DNA of 64,000 nt, from NCBI RefSeq assembly GCF_003432065.1, contig NZ_QWDE01000002.1, positions 868,001 to 932,000 of the forward strand. The letters run 5' to 3'. The stretch is from Mucilaginibacter terrenus (GTDB lineage Bacteria; Bacteroidota; Bacteroidia; Sphingobacteriales; Sphingobacteriaceae). Positions 34,773-42,861 of the stretch are shown one piece after another. Position numbers and translations under genes: made by a program. The notes under the pieces are model-generated. The model did no database searches. It saw only the letters and a list, made by a program, of their open reading frames with translations, and was not told where the DNA came from. Numbering within the stretch: the first letter of the stretch is position 1; the number at the start of each line of letters is the position of its first letter.

Positions 34773-35699
34773 TTAAAGTGCAAACTTGATCCATCCGCTG
34801 CCTTCATACCCAAATATGAACTGTTTTGGGTAAATGATTTCGGCAAGTATCTCCAACGAATCTACAATGCGCGGCCCGGGGCGGTTAAAGTATTGATTGC
34901 CGTCGGCAATGTACAGGCGGTTGTTTTTTATGGCTTTCAGATCAGCAAAACCCGGCTTTTGCAGCAGCAGATCTATTTCCTGCATGGTGCGCTGGATGGA
35001 GAACCCGCAAGGCATTAATACGATTACCTCCGGGTCTTGTAGTTGTATATCGGTCCATTCTACATACGGCGAATGTTTGCCTGCTTGCGCCAGTACAGGT
35101 GTGCCGCCCGCAATACTTACCAGTTCAGGTATCCAATTACCGGATATCATCATTGGTTCCAGCCACTCTATACAGGCGACTGTCGGCTTATTTTCAATAA
35201 ATTTTAGCTTGTGGCGTATGATGTCCACACGCTCCTGGAGATCTTCAATCAGCTGCGTTGCAGCAGCAGTTGCATCCAGAGATTGTGCGATATTTTCAAT
35301 ATCACTAAACACGCCGTTCAAGCTGTTTGGCTGCAGGGAGATTATCTCAGTAGGTTTGTCGAGATAACCCGCAAGCGCCTGTTCCACCTCGGGTAATGAT
35401 ACTGCACAAGCTTCGCACTGCGCCTGGGTGATCACCACATCAGGGGCAAGTTCTTTTATAACCTCCCGTTTTACCTCATATACCGACAATGCATCGGCAA
35501 GTATTTCTTTTACTTTGCTGTCTATAGCCGCGCTGCTTAAACCTTCGGGGATATGGGCTTCGGTACAAACAGGTAAGGACGTTATGCTTTCAGGGTAGTC
35601 GCACTCGTGAGAGCGGCCAACAAGGTCTTGTTCGAGGCCAAGGGCACAGATGATCTCAGTAGCGGCAGGTAAAAGCGAAACGATTTTCTTAGCAGACAT
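34773..35699 (-). CDS. Cobalamin-binding/ABC substrate-binding protein (BtuF-like), no signal peptide
   Basis: 308 residues from the ATG at 35699. A TTG or other start 30 bp upstream adds ten residues without a signal peptide. The fold is the type III periplasmic binding protein: IVSLLPAATEIICALGL, then GRSHECDYPESI, then VVITQAQCEACAVSLPEV, and at the end YFNRPGPRIVDSLEILAEI. BtuF and iron-complex binding proteins share these motifs. Neither start yields an export signal, so it may act inside the cell or be wrongly started. No btuCD or riboswitch is adjacent. Confidence 0.8.
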   Translation of the reverse strand: MSAKKIVSLLPAATEIICALGLEQDLVGRSHECDYPESITSLPVCTEAHIPEGLSSAAIDSKVKEILADALSVYEVKREVIKELAPDVVITQAQCEACAVSLPEVEQALAGYLDKPTEIISLQPNSLNGVFSDIENIAQSLDATAAATQLIEDLQERVDIIRHKLKFIENKPTVACIEWLEPMMISGNWIPELVSIAGGTPVLAQAGKHSPYVEWTDIQLQDPEVIVLMPCGFSIQRTMQEIDLLLQKPGFADLKAIKNNRLYIADGNQYFNRPGPRIVDSLEILAEIIYPKQFIFGYEGSGWIKFAL

Positions 35700-35845
35700 A
35701 ATATGCAGTGTATTTAAAGAACGCTGCAAATATGCGAAAAATGACCGCTGAAATGTTTGCTAAAAGGCATAATCATATTCTGCTCCCCCATCGGGTGCCC
35801 TTAAACAATATGTCAATCAAATACCTGTAAATGCTGATTAATGAA

Positions 35846-35853
35846 TAGCTTTG
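35846..35853 (+). promoter_or_regulatory. Bacteroidota -7 box (TAGCTTTG) for the histidine kinase
   Basis: An exact TAnnTTTG match 26 bp before the ATG at 35880. Confidence 0.5.
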
Positions 35854-35879
35854 AGAGCCATTTGTTATAAACATAGTAC

Positions 35880-37511
35880 ATGAATAACACGTTTCAAAAG
35901 AACATAATAGCAGAAAATGAGAAGCAACGTTTGATTGCGCTTCGGCGGTATCGGATATTTAATACAGAGGCAGAGCAGTCGTTCACAAGTACGGCTCGGC
36001 TTCTGGCAGATATATTCAGTGTGTCTATCGCTATGATAACCTTTGTTGATGACGAAGAAGTATCGTTTCAGGCGCAAGTGGGCTTAACTTCAACCATTGC
36101 GCCACGTGGCGAAAGCTTCTGCTCATTAACGGTATTAACAGACGAAGTAACCGTTGTTGAAAATGCTATTGAAGATGCTGTTGTAGCACAAAATCCGTTG
36201 GTTTGCGGCGATTTTGGGTTGCGTTTTTATGCGGGTGCTCCCTTAATAACCTATGATGGTTACCGGATTGGTACCCTTTGTATAGTTGATACAAAGCCAA
36301 GGACATTCAGCGCTCATGAGCGATCCATCTTACAAGGTATTGCCCGGATTGTAATGGAGCAAATAGAGTTGCGCCTGAAAAACCTTGACGAGGCCGATAA
36401 GCAGGATGTCACAAATGAGCAGTTGCAGCAAAGCAACAATCAACTGATAGCAAGCGAAAAACACTTCCAGCACATTTTAGACACCATGGCCGAAGGTGTA
36501 GGTATTATTGATCTTTCGGGCAGGTTGGTATATGCTAATGCCATGGCGCAAAAGATACTAGGCTTAACCCAGCACGAGATCAAACAACGCACATACTATG
36601 ATGCAAGCTGGAAAAACCTGCGTATAGATGGTACAGAGCTTCCCGACAGCGAGCACCCGATGTCAATCATGATGCAGACGCAAAAACCTGTTTTTGATTA
36701 CGAAATTGCTGTACAACCTGACAAGGGCGAGCGTTTTTATATTTCGATAAATGCCGCTCCTATTGTTGACCCGGAAACGAATGAACTTACAGGCGGTGTG
36801 GGTACATTTATGGACGTAACCAACCGCAGAAGAGTGCTCCAGCAAAAAGATGAGTTTATAAACGTAGCAAGCCATGAGCTTAAAACTCCGGTAACTAGTT
36901 TAAAAGCCGCCATGCAAATAATAGAGCGGTTAAAGGAAAAGCCTAATCCTGCAATGTTTGATAAGATGATCGCCCAGGCTAACAAGAGCCTTGAAAAGCT
37001 GGCTACCTTGCTAAACGATCTGCTAAATAGTAACAGGATATCTCAGGGGCATCTCCAGTTGCGTAAAACAAAATTTCTAGTGTCTCAACTGGTAGACGAC
37101 AGCTTTTCTCATATACGCTCAGACGATAAGCATGAGATTATTTACAAGGGAGATCTTGATATTGAAGTTTATGCAGATGAGCAGCAGATAGATCAGGTTT
37201 TAGTTAACCTGGTGAATAATGCAGTTAAATATGCTCCTGATTCCCCAAACATAGTTATTGCTGCCGAGCGCCTTCAAGACGCTGTAAGGATATCTGTTAA
37301 GGATACTGGTCCGGGTATCCCGCCGGAGCACCTGCCGCACATTTTCGACCGTTATTACCGTAGTGATCACAGCAGCTACCAGTTTTCCGGGCTTGGCCTC
37401 GGGTTGTATATCTGCGCGGAGATCATTAAAAAACACAATGGTGAAATAGGCGTTGAAAGTACGTTTGGAGAAGGGACTGAATTTTGGTTCACACTGCCTA
37501 CTAAAGATTAA
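35880..37511 (+). CDS. Soluble sensor histidine kinase (GAF-PAS-HisKA-HATPase)
   Basis: 543 residues without membrane segments. Domains in order: GAF (about 25-165, with APRGESFCSLTVL and YAGAPLITYDGYRIGTLCIVD), a coiled linker, PAS (about 190-315), HisKA (about 325-395) with the phosphoacceptor His332 in ASHELKTPVTS, and HATPase_c (about 430-540) with NLVNNAVKYAP, DTGPGIP and GLGLGLYI. It autophosphorylates in response to a cytoplasmic signal. No response regulator is adjacent, so it is an orphan kinase. The Cys-containing GAF could bind heme, nitric oxide or a chromophore, but no diagnostic ligand motif is visible. Confidence 0.92.
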   Translation: MNNTFQKNIIAENEKQRLIALRRYRIFNTEAEQSFTSTARLLADIFSVSIAMITFVDDEEVSFQAQVGLTSTIAPRGESFCSLTVLTDEVTVVENAIEDAVVAQNPLVCGDFGLRFYAGAPLITYDGYRIGTLCIVDTKPRTFSAHERSILQGIARIVMEQIELRLKNLDEADKQDVTNEQLQQSNNQLIASEKHFQHILDTMAEGVGIIDLSGRLVYANAMAQKILGLTQHEIKQRTYYDASWKNLRIDGTELPDSEHPMSIMMQTQKPVFDYEIAVQPDKGERFYISINAAPIVDPETNELTGGVGTFMDVTNRRRVLQQKDEFINVASHELKTPVTSLKAAMQIIERLKEKPNPAMFDKMIAQANKSLEKLATLLNDLLNSNRISQGHLQLRKTKFLVSQLVDDSFSHIRSDDKHEIIYKGDLDIEVYADEQQIDQVLVNLVNNAVKYAPDSPNIVIAAERLQDAVRISVKDTGPGIPPEHLPHIFDRYYRSDHSSYQFSGLGLGLYICAEIIKKHNGEIGVESTFGEGTEFWFTLPTKD

Positions 37512-37573
37512 TTCGATGTTACGCTGCAACTGCCCATTGCGGTATTTAAATGTAATTATTACATAAGTAAACT

Positions 37574-37581
37574 TATCTTTG
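37574..37581 (+). promoter_or_regulatory. Bacteroidota -7 box (TATCTTTG) for the LysE gene
   Basis: An exact TAnnTTTG match 6 bp before the ATG at 37588. This argues for a very short leader, and against the TTG at 37579, which lies inside the box. Confidence 0.45.
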
Positions 37582-37587
37582 CTAGCG

Positions 37588-38214
37588 ATGATATTCCTAA
37601 CCTTTTTCATCGGCATCATCGCCAACTTTATCGGCTACATTCCGCCGGGCAATATCAACCTTACTTTAGTACAAATCACTATTAACCGTGGCATTAAACA
37701 AGCGCTGCAGTTTATTATAGCCTTTTCCTGCGTAGAGTTCTTTTTTACCTACCTGATCATGCAGGGTGCGAAATGGCTGTCAGAACAGGTGAGGCTGGAT
37801 ACCCTTATCGACTGGGTTATGGTAGTGCTATTTACCACGTTGGGTACCATTACATGGCTAAACCGCAACAAGCCACCTAAAACTACCTATTCCGAGCACG
37901 CCAGTATAAAATACGGCATCCTGCTGGGCTTTCTTAATCCTATGCAGATTCCGTTTTGGATGATAACCGGGACTTACCTGATCACTCACGAGTGGATAGA
38001 AGAGAGTCGGCTCGCGCTAGCTATATTCAGTGTAGGTTCCGCAGCTGGAGCATTTCTGGCACTGTTCTTATATGCCAGGTTTGCTAAGTTTTTACAACGG
38101 AGATTCGAATTGAGCACACGTATAATAGATACCGGCATTGCAATTCTATTCTTCGCGTTAGCTGCATACCACATTTTTAAGCAGATATACCTGGTGTATT
38201 TTAAAGCACATTGA
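37588..38214 (+). CDS. LysE family amino-acid exporter
   Basis: 208 residues with about six membrane segments. The LysE signature lies near the N-terminus (GYIPPGNINLTLVQITINRGIKQAL), followed by a second conserved segment GILLGFLNPMQIPFWMI. Family members export lysine, arginine, homoserine or other amino acids. The substrate here is unknown. I prefer the ATG at 37588 because an upstream TTG lies within the promoter box. The stop codon is directly followed by a palindromic repeat. Confidence 0.85.
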   Translation: MIFLTFFIGIIANFIGYIPPGNINLTLVQITINRGIKQALQFIIAFSCVEFFFTYLIMQGAKWLSEQVRLDTLIDWVMVVLFTTLGTITWLNRNKPPKTTYSEHASIKYGILLGFLNPMQIPFWMITGTYLITHEWIEESRLALAIFSVGSAAGAFLALFLYARFAKFLQRRFELSTRIIDTGIAILFFALAAYHIFKQIYLVYFKAH

Positions 38215-38241
38215 CCCCCTAGCCCCCTAAAGGGGAAACCG
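38215..38241. repeat. G/C-box palindromic repeat, copy A
   Basis: CCCCCTAGCCCCCTAAAGGG followed by GAAACC begins immediately after the LysE stop codon. The core CCCCT..AGGGG is self-complementary. It is related to the copies in and after truA (43613-43693 and 44201-44230). Confidence 0.7.
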
Positions 38242-38281
38242 GAACTCAGCTATCTAATACAATGTAAGGGAAACTACTTAA

Positions 38282-38482
38282 GTGTTTCGGTTGGCTAAAG
38301 CGAAACACCCGAAACAGTTATTTTATCTAACTGCTTAATTATCAACCATCCACAAAATAAACCGAAACAACCCGAAACAGTAGCTAAAGTACGCCAATGT
38401 GCGTTAAAGCGCTGCTTTACAGTTGGTTGATTTTAAGGTAAGAAATTTCAAGTTCAAGCCGAAACACTCTGGACCGAAACAG
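38282..38482. repeat. Cluster of CCGAAACA repeats in an intergenic region
   Basis: CGAAACA occurs six times in direct orientation in three close pairs (38301/38310, 38363/38373, 38460/38475) and once inverted (38283-38289). GTGTTTCG at 38282-38289 and CGAAACAC at 38301-38308 form an 8-bp stem. Pair spacing is 9, 10 and 15 bp and pair-to-pair spacing is about 62 and 97 bp. The rest of 38242-38507 holds no gene. It may be a regulator-binding array or a decayed element. Confidence 0.6.
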
Positions 38483-38507
38483 TAGGTGACAGTAAGTTCA
38501 ATTAAGA

Positions 38508-39572
38508 CTAGCCCTCAACTGCCGGGGACGGTTGCTTTGTGCTGATGTTCCATATCTTTTCCGCCTTCCTGCCTATCAGCCAGAACGACAGCCCTAGTAT
38601 ACCAAAGAACACCGTTTTATCGGTATGGTCCCAAAGGTATTCGAAGTACTTGGTGTAAAGCGATATGATCAGGAACGTTACGCCGAATTCGCGGGCGATA
38701 ACGTCTTTGGTTTTCAATCCATATAGCAGGAAACCGCCGGCAACAGAAGCAGCAATTATTCCCCAATAAAACAGGCTGATCTGCCGTATTTGCCACCATG
38801 CATCCAAACTGCCGTAATTGCCAAATATACTCAGCAGCCATAACGACATAAACAGGTAAAGCATACCTACCACATAAGTGAGCTCCCAAAAACGGGCAAA
38901 CCCTTTTTTGTTCTTTAATAAATAGCAGGCACCCACCAGTAACAACCCAAATAACACAAAACGCAAAGGGTAGTTCATGCCTAAAAAGTAAAGCGCCCAG
39001 TTGGTTTGATAGCCAGTTTCGGTGCCGAACCAACTGCCCAAAGAAACCAGTGCAAACAGCCATATTAGCCTCGAGTTCATACGCCAGGCCAGGAAGCCAT
39101 ACACGATAACGGAAAACAGGAACAACAATGAATAATGGCCCGAGCCATTATCGAAAGTTTTACCCATGTATGCTATGCAGCATGCAGTAAAGAAAACGCC
39201 GAGGAAAATAACCGCTTCATTACTGAATATCTGTTCGGGATAACGTTTCTCGCGTTTGCGGCCCAGGAAGAAAAGCCCCGCAGCTGCCGCGCCCGAGATG
39301 ATAGCAATAACAATATCAGGCGTATCGTAGAGTTTGCTTATCCATTCTATAAGTGCTTTATCTACAATAAGCGACCCAATGGCTATTGCGCCGCAAAACA
39401 GCGCTACCCACATGGAGTACTTGGCAAGACGCATCCAGTCGAAGCCCTTTACCTCATACGAGGCACGCAATTCTTCTGCTTTTACAGCATCTATCAGCCG
39501 CTGCTCTTCCCAATGAGCAATCGTCTTGTTCAAAAAATCGCTTTCTTGCCTGTCCAGGTTAAGCTTGGCCAT
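38508..39572 (-). CDS. DUF2157-like polytopic membrane protein
   Basis: 354 residues. A soluble N-terminus (about 1-45, with LNKTIAHWEEQRLIDAVKAEEL) precedes roughly nine or ten membrane helices. The N-terminal W...I/L..E pattern and helix layout resemble DUF2157 proteins, which are common in Bacteroidota and uncharacterised. Helices carry few charged residues, so no transport path is obvious. It has its own TAGATTTG box upstream at 39605-39612. The function is unknown. Confidence 0.72.
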   Translation of the reverse strand: MAKLNLDRQESDFLNKTIAHWEEQRLIDAVKAEELRASYEVKGFDWMRLAKYSMWVALFCGAIAIGSLIVDKALIEWISKLYDTPDIVIAIISGAAAAGLFFLGRKREKRYPEQIFSNEAVIFLGVFFTACCIAYMGKTFDNGSGHYSLLFLFSVIVYGFLAWRMNSRLIWLFALVSLGSWFGTETGYQTNWALYFLGMNYPLRFVLFGLLLVGACYLLKNKKGFARFWELTYVVGMLYLFMSLWLLSIFGNYGSLDAWWQIRQISLFYWGIIAASVAGGFLLYGLKTKDVIAREFGVTFLIISLYTKYFEYLWDHTDKTVFFGILGLSFWLIGRKAEKIWNISTKQPSPAVEG

Positions 39573-39604
39573 TTGAGTTAGATGGTAACGTTTTTAACAA
39601 AGTT

Positions 39605-39612
39605 CAAATCTA
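39605..39612 (-). promoter_or_regulatory. Bacteroidota -7 box (TAGATTTG) for the DUF2157-like gene
   Basis: The minus strand reads TAGATTTG, an exact TAnnTTTG match, 33 bp before the ATG at 39572. Confidence 0.5.
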
Positions 39613-39842
39613 TTAATTTGTAGTTATATTAAAAGGCAACTGTTTTCGTTAGTGTAAAAGTAACGCATTTGCCCGGGTTAAATTATGCCACTCTGATGTG
39701 TCGTAATTACGCAATGACTATGCTGCAAATGTTAACATTATCAGGCAGTTAAATAGGTGAAGAAAATTTCATTTAATTTTCATGTTGATGAAATAATCTA
39801 AATTAAACATCGTTATTTTTATAATTCAAACAAACACAGCTT

Positions 39843-40040
39843 ATGGGTGAAACCTTTACAACAACAATTAATGCGTTCACTAACAAAGCTCCTATGAAAG
39901 AGGCAGAGATACAGGACAACCTGGAGGCGGACGACGTGATATTTTATCACTCCATCCGTGCAGAACTTGACCTTCTTAAGAAGAAGCCCAAACTGCAGAC
40001 CATTCATGCCATCCTGGATCACTCGAGGAGCCTGCGTTAG
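39843..40040 (+). CDS. Small hypothetical protein (65 aa)
   Basis: A soluble, charged, mostly helical protein with an ATG start. The C-terminal half (DDVIFYHSIRAELDLLKKKPKLQTIHAIL, split here as DDVIFYHSIRAELDLLKKK and then PKLQTIHAIL) looks like a folded helical hairpin. No signal peptide or known motif is visible. It sits alone between an AT-rich leader and a palindrome-rich gap. It is probably a real lineage-specific gene. Confidence 0.5.
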   Translation: MGETFTTTINAFTNKAPMKEAEIQDNLEADDVIFYHSIRAELDLLKKKPKLQTIHAILDHSRSLR

Positions 40041-40055
40041 TTAATTAAGCAACGC

Positions 40056-40120
40056 GAACCAAAGCGAACTGGTTCATGGATCATACCGCAGGCGCGAGCC
40101 ATCGGCATGGTTCATGAACC
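40056..40120. repeat. GAACC/GGTTC half-site cluster with a 12-bp perfect palindrome
   Basis: GGTTCATGAACC (40109-40120) is a perfect palindrome. GGTTCATGGATC (40071-40082) differs in its right half, and GAACC (40056-40060) and GAACT (40066-40070) are further half-sites. The array lies 178 bp upstream of nth and just after the 65-aa gene. It looks like an operator for a dimeric regulator. Confidence 0.5.
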
Positions 40121-40297
40121 TTTCTAGTTTTGTAACCTGCTGAGCCATCAAATGAATTTGCCATTTACCGGGTAGAGCTTTCGTTTACGGCTGGCTTGTA
40201 AAATCATTTACTTTACCCTTGCCCGCCACCTTATAATTAAAGACTTTTGTAGCCGTTATTTACAGGCTTTAATATGCCTGGTAACGTTTAGATAATC

Positions 40298-41056
40298 ATG
40301 TTAAAAGCCGAACGCTATCGCCATTTTGTAGAATACTTTAAGGAACACCAGCCTGATGCCGTTACCGAGCTGCATTATAACAATCCGTACCAGTTGCTGG
40401 TGGCGGTGGTGCTGTCTGCCCAATGTACAGACAAACGCATCAACCAGATCACGCCTGCCTTGTTCCAGCGTTTTCCGGATGCCGCCGCTCTTGCTGCGTC
40501 AAACGCTGATGAGATCTTCACCTACATCCGTAGCGTGAGTTATCCAAACAACAAGGCCAAGCACCTGGCTGGTTTGGGTAAGATGCTGGTAGAGCGTTTC
40601 GGTGGCGAAGTGCCTGCCGGACACGACAAGTTGCAGATGCTGCCGGGTGTAGGTAGGAAAACGGCAAACGTAATAACTTCAGTAGTATTTGATGCTCCGG
40701 CCATTGCAGTGGACACGCACGTGTTTAGGGTGGCCAACCGTATAGGCCTCACTAAGGCCAATACACCGCTGGCAGTAGAAAAGCAATTGATGGAATACCT
40801 GCCCAAAGAAACCCTTGGGGTGGCGCATCACTGGCTGATATTGCACGGGCGCTACGTTTGTGTGGCCCGCACGCCTAAGTGCGAGATTTGTCCGCTAACG
40901 TTTTTTTGCAAATACTATCAGCAAAATAACACAGAGAGTGCCCTGTTGCGGGCCGAAGCTGCTAAACAGCGCAAAGCTAAAGAACTTAAAAAGAGGAAGG
41001 TACTTAATGCTATTAGTAAGGAATTGCTTAGCAGGAGTGTTGATAAGAATACTTGA
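40298..41056 (+). CDS. nth: Endonuclease III (DNA glycosylase/AP lyase)
   Basis: Removes oxidised pyrimidines in base excision repair. The helix-hairpin-helix is LPGVGRKTANV with catalytic Lys121, and catalytic Asp139 is in VDTHVFRV. The 4Fe-4S cluster motif is Cys-x6-Cys-x2-Cys-x5-Cys in CVARTPKCEICPLTFFC. At 252 residues it exceeds E. coli Nth (211) by a Lys/Arg-rich C-terminal tail after the cluster. It stands alone upstream of recA. No LexA-like site was recognised. Confidence 0.95.
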   Translation: MLKAERYRHFVEYFKEHQPDAVTELHYNNPYQLLVAVVLSAQCTDKRINQITPALFQRFPDAAALAASNADEIFTYIRSVSYPNNKAKHLAGLGKMLVERFGGEVPAGHDKLQMLPGVGRKTANVITSVVFDAPAIAVDTHVFRVANRIGLTKANTPLAVEKQLMEYLPKETLGVAHHWLILHGRYVCVARTPKCEICPLTFFCKYYQQNNTESALLRAEAAKQRKAKELKKRKVLNAISKELLSRSVDKNT

Positions 41057-41141
41057 TAAGCTTATTGTTGTTAGGTAAGTTTACATCAGCAGCTAACCAA
41101 AAATAATTGCTAAAAAAATTAGTAATTTATAAAATAATTAT

Positions 41142-41149
41142 TATATTTG
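41142..41149 (+). promoter_or_regulatory. Bacteroidota -7 box (TATATTTG) for recA
   Basis: An exact TAnnTTTG match 18 bp before the ATG at 41168. It overlaps the in-frame TTG at 41147, which rules that start out. Confidence 0.6.
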
Positions 41150-41167
41150 TTTCACGAAATTAATAAA

Positions 41168-42175
41168 ATGAGCAATACAGATAAAATGAAGGCACTGCAG
41201 CTTACTTTAGATAAGCTGGAAAAATCATACGGTAAAGGCACCATCATGAAAATGGGTGATACTGCCATTGAAGCTACCGAAGTAATATCAACCGGTTCGC
41301 TTGGTTTGGACATTGCTTTAGGAGTGAACGGTTTGCCTAAAGGAAGGGTGATAGAAATATACGGGCCTGAGTCGTCAGGTAAAACAACGCTGGCTATACA
41401 TGCAATTGCAGAATCGCAAAGAAAAGGTGGCATAGCAGCATTTATAGATGCGGAGCACGCTTTTGACAGGTTTTACGCCAAGAAGTTAGGTGTAGATGTG
41501 GAGAACCTACTGATCTCTCAGCCAGATAACGGCGAGCAGGCGTTGGAAATTGCAGATAACCTGATCCGTTCGGGCGCTATTGATATCCTGGTAATTGACT
41601 CGGTTGCGGCACTGGTGCCAAAGGCGGAGATTGAAGGCGAAATGGGTGATTCTAAAATGGGCTTGCATGCTCGTTTAATGTCACAGGCGTTGCGTAAGCT
41701 TACAGGTACCATTAGCAAAACAGGATGCTGCTGTATTTTCATCAACCAGTTGCGCGATAAAATAGGTGTGATGTTTGGTAACCCCGAAACAACAACCGGT
41801 GGTAACGCTTTGAAGTTCTACGCTTCGGTACGTTTAGATGTTCGCCGTATATCGCAGATCAAAGATACAGACGAGGTATCTGGTAACCGGGTTAAGGTGA
41901 AGATTGTAAAGAACAAAGTCGCGCCGCCTTTCCGTATAGCCGAGTTTGACATTATGTTTGGCGAAGGTATATCTAAAGCAGGCGAGATTATAGACCTGGG
42001 TGTTGAATACAACATCATTAAAAAAGCAGGGTCGTGGTTTAGCTACGGAGAAACCCGTCTTGGTCAGGGTCGTGATGCGGTTAAGCAGTTAATAATGGAT
42101 AACCCGGAACTGGCTGAAGAACTGGAGACCAAAATAAAGGAAACCGTTACCGGTGAAAGCATGGTAGAAGCGTAA
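41168..42175 (+). CDS. recA: Recombinase RecA
   Basis: 335 residues from the ATG at 41168. An upstream TTG at 41147 lies inside the promoter box. RecA forms filaments on single-stranded DNA for recombination and SOS signalling. The Walker A motif is GPESSGKTT, Walker B is [10 protein letters not shown], and the L2/DNA-binding region includes [27 protein letters not shown] in two conserved blocks. The C-terminal acidic tail is short. It is ended by a very strong hairpin, so it is probably monocistronic. Confidence 0.98.
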   Translation: MSNTDKMKALQLTLDKLEKSYGKGTIMKMGDTAIEATEVISTGSLGLDIALGVNGLPKGRVIEIYGPESSGKTTLAIHAIAESQRKGGIAAFIDAEHAFDRFYAKKLGVDVENLLISQPDNGEQALEIADNLIRSGAIDILVIDSVAALVPKAEIEGEMGDSKMGLHARLMSQALRKLTGTISKTGCCCIFINQLRDKIGVMFGNPETTTGGNALKFYASVRLDVRRISQIKDTDEVSGNRVKVKIVKNKVAPPFRIAEFDIMFGEGISKAGEIIDLGVEYNIIKKAGSWFSYGETRLGQGRDAVKQLIMDNPELAEELETKIKETVTGESMVEA

Positions 42176-42195
42176 GCCTAATATTAAATGTGTGA

Positions 42196-42230
42196 CAAAA
42201 AGCCTTTCATTTATGAAAGGCTTTTTGTTT
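42196..42230 (+). terminator. recA terminator
   Basis: CAAAAAGCCTTTCAT and ATGAAAGGCTTTTTG form a 15-bp perfect stem with a T-rich tail. Confidence 0.93.
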
Positions 42231-42238
42231 ATATAAGG

Positions 42239-42246
42239 TATATTTG
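42239..42246 (+). promoter_or_regulatory. Possible -7 box (TATATTTG) for the toxin-antitoxin pair
   Basis: An exact TAnnTTTG match ends 3 bp before the ATG at 42250. Transcription would then start at or inside the first codons, so either the mRNA is leaderless or the match is chance. Confidence 0.35.
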
Positions 42247-42249
42247 AGT

Positions 42250-42501
42250 ATGGAAGAAACTGCGATTAAAGCTGATCTGCTCGATAAGATTGAGCATGCT
42301 GATGGCGAGCAACTTCAGCAAATTTACGGGATGGTGCTTAATTATTTCAATGCCGTGGTGCCATCTGAAGAATGGATCACCATGCCTGAAGCTATGCAAA
42401 GCCGTATTATTGAAAGTCTTGAACAGGCCGACGCTGGTTTGATGAGACCTGCTGACAATGTCTTAAAGGAAATACGTAAGAAGTATGACCTAAATGGCTA
42501 A
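42250..42501 (+). CDS. Antitoxin of a ParE/RelE-type toxin-antitoxin pair
   Basis: 83 residues from the ATG at 42250, acidic and helical (IKADLLDKIEHADGEQLQQIYG, in two helices). The C-terminal part (MRPADNVLKEIRKKYDLNG) would be the toxin-wrapping region. Its 3' end overlaps the toxin start by 8 bp, the usual antitoxin-first arrangement. It lies just after the recA terminator. I do not recognise a named DNA-binding fold in it, so autoregulation is assumed, not seen. Confidence 0.72.
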   Translation: MEETAIKADLLDKIEHADGEQLQQIYGMVLNYFNAVVPSEEWITMPEAMQSRIIESLEQADAGLMRPADNVLKEIRKKYDLNG

Positions 42502-42790
42502 AACAGTGTTCATGACCTCCTTGGCTGAGGAGAACTTTGAAACTGTAGTTAAGTACTTACTAGCTAATTGGAGTGAGAAGACGGCTAAGAACTTTGTTGT
42601 TAAATTTGAACGAATATATCAGTTTATCTCTGATACCCCAGCTTTATACCCGTTTATAAATAAAGAAAAGAGGGTACAAAAGTGTGTGTTGACAAAGCAC
42701 AACGTCCTATACTTTCGTGAAGATGAAAATGCAATTATTATTCTTGATGTTTTTGACACAAGGCAATCCCCTGAAAAGTTAAAGATTTAG
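42494..42790 (+). CDS. ParE/RelE superfamily toxin
   Basis: 98 residues with the compact ParE-like fold: an N-terminal strand (KTVFMTSLAEENF), two helices (VVKYLLANWSEKTAKNFV), then ISDTPALYPFINKEKRVQKCVL and strands with HNVLYFREDENAIIILDVFDTRQSPEKL. The DVFDTRQSP ending is typical of the family. ParE members poison DNA gyrase and RelE members cut mRNA. The RelE catalytic residues are not obvious, so gyrase inhibition or a variant mechanism is more likely. It overlaps the antitoxin by 8 bp. Confidence 0.85.
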   Translation: MAKTVFMTSLAEENFETVVKYLLANWSEKTAKNFVVKFERIYQFISDTPALYPFINKEKRVQKCVLTKHNVLYFREDENAIIILDVFDTRQSPEKLKI

Positions 42791-42861
42791 CCTAGTCATT
42801 TAAGCGGATGTAACAAACCTTTAAGTTTCTATACGAAAAAAAGCTTCGTCTTTAGCTTAGC

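Noticed and set aside
35700..35879. Possible cobalamin riboswitch upstream of the BtuF-like gene
   Set aside because: No conserved GCCACTG-type box or extended pairing could be found on the minus strand.
38282..38482. CCGAAACA repeats as a CRISPR array
   Set aside because: Units are 8-9 bp, spacing is irregular, spacers are 1-15 bp within pairs, and no cas gene is near.
41148..41156. TGTTTCACG, matching half of a parS site
   Set aside because: Only the left half matches the TGTTTCACGTGAAACA consensus; the right half is AAATTAA. It also overlaps the recA -7 box. Not a credible parS.
42800..42860. A terminator after the toxin gene
   Set aside because: I looked for a GC hairpin with a T run between the convergent toxin and DUF4293 genes and found only AT-rich sequence without a clear stem.
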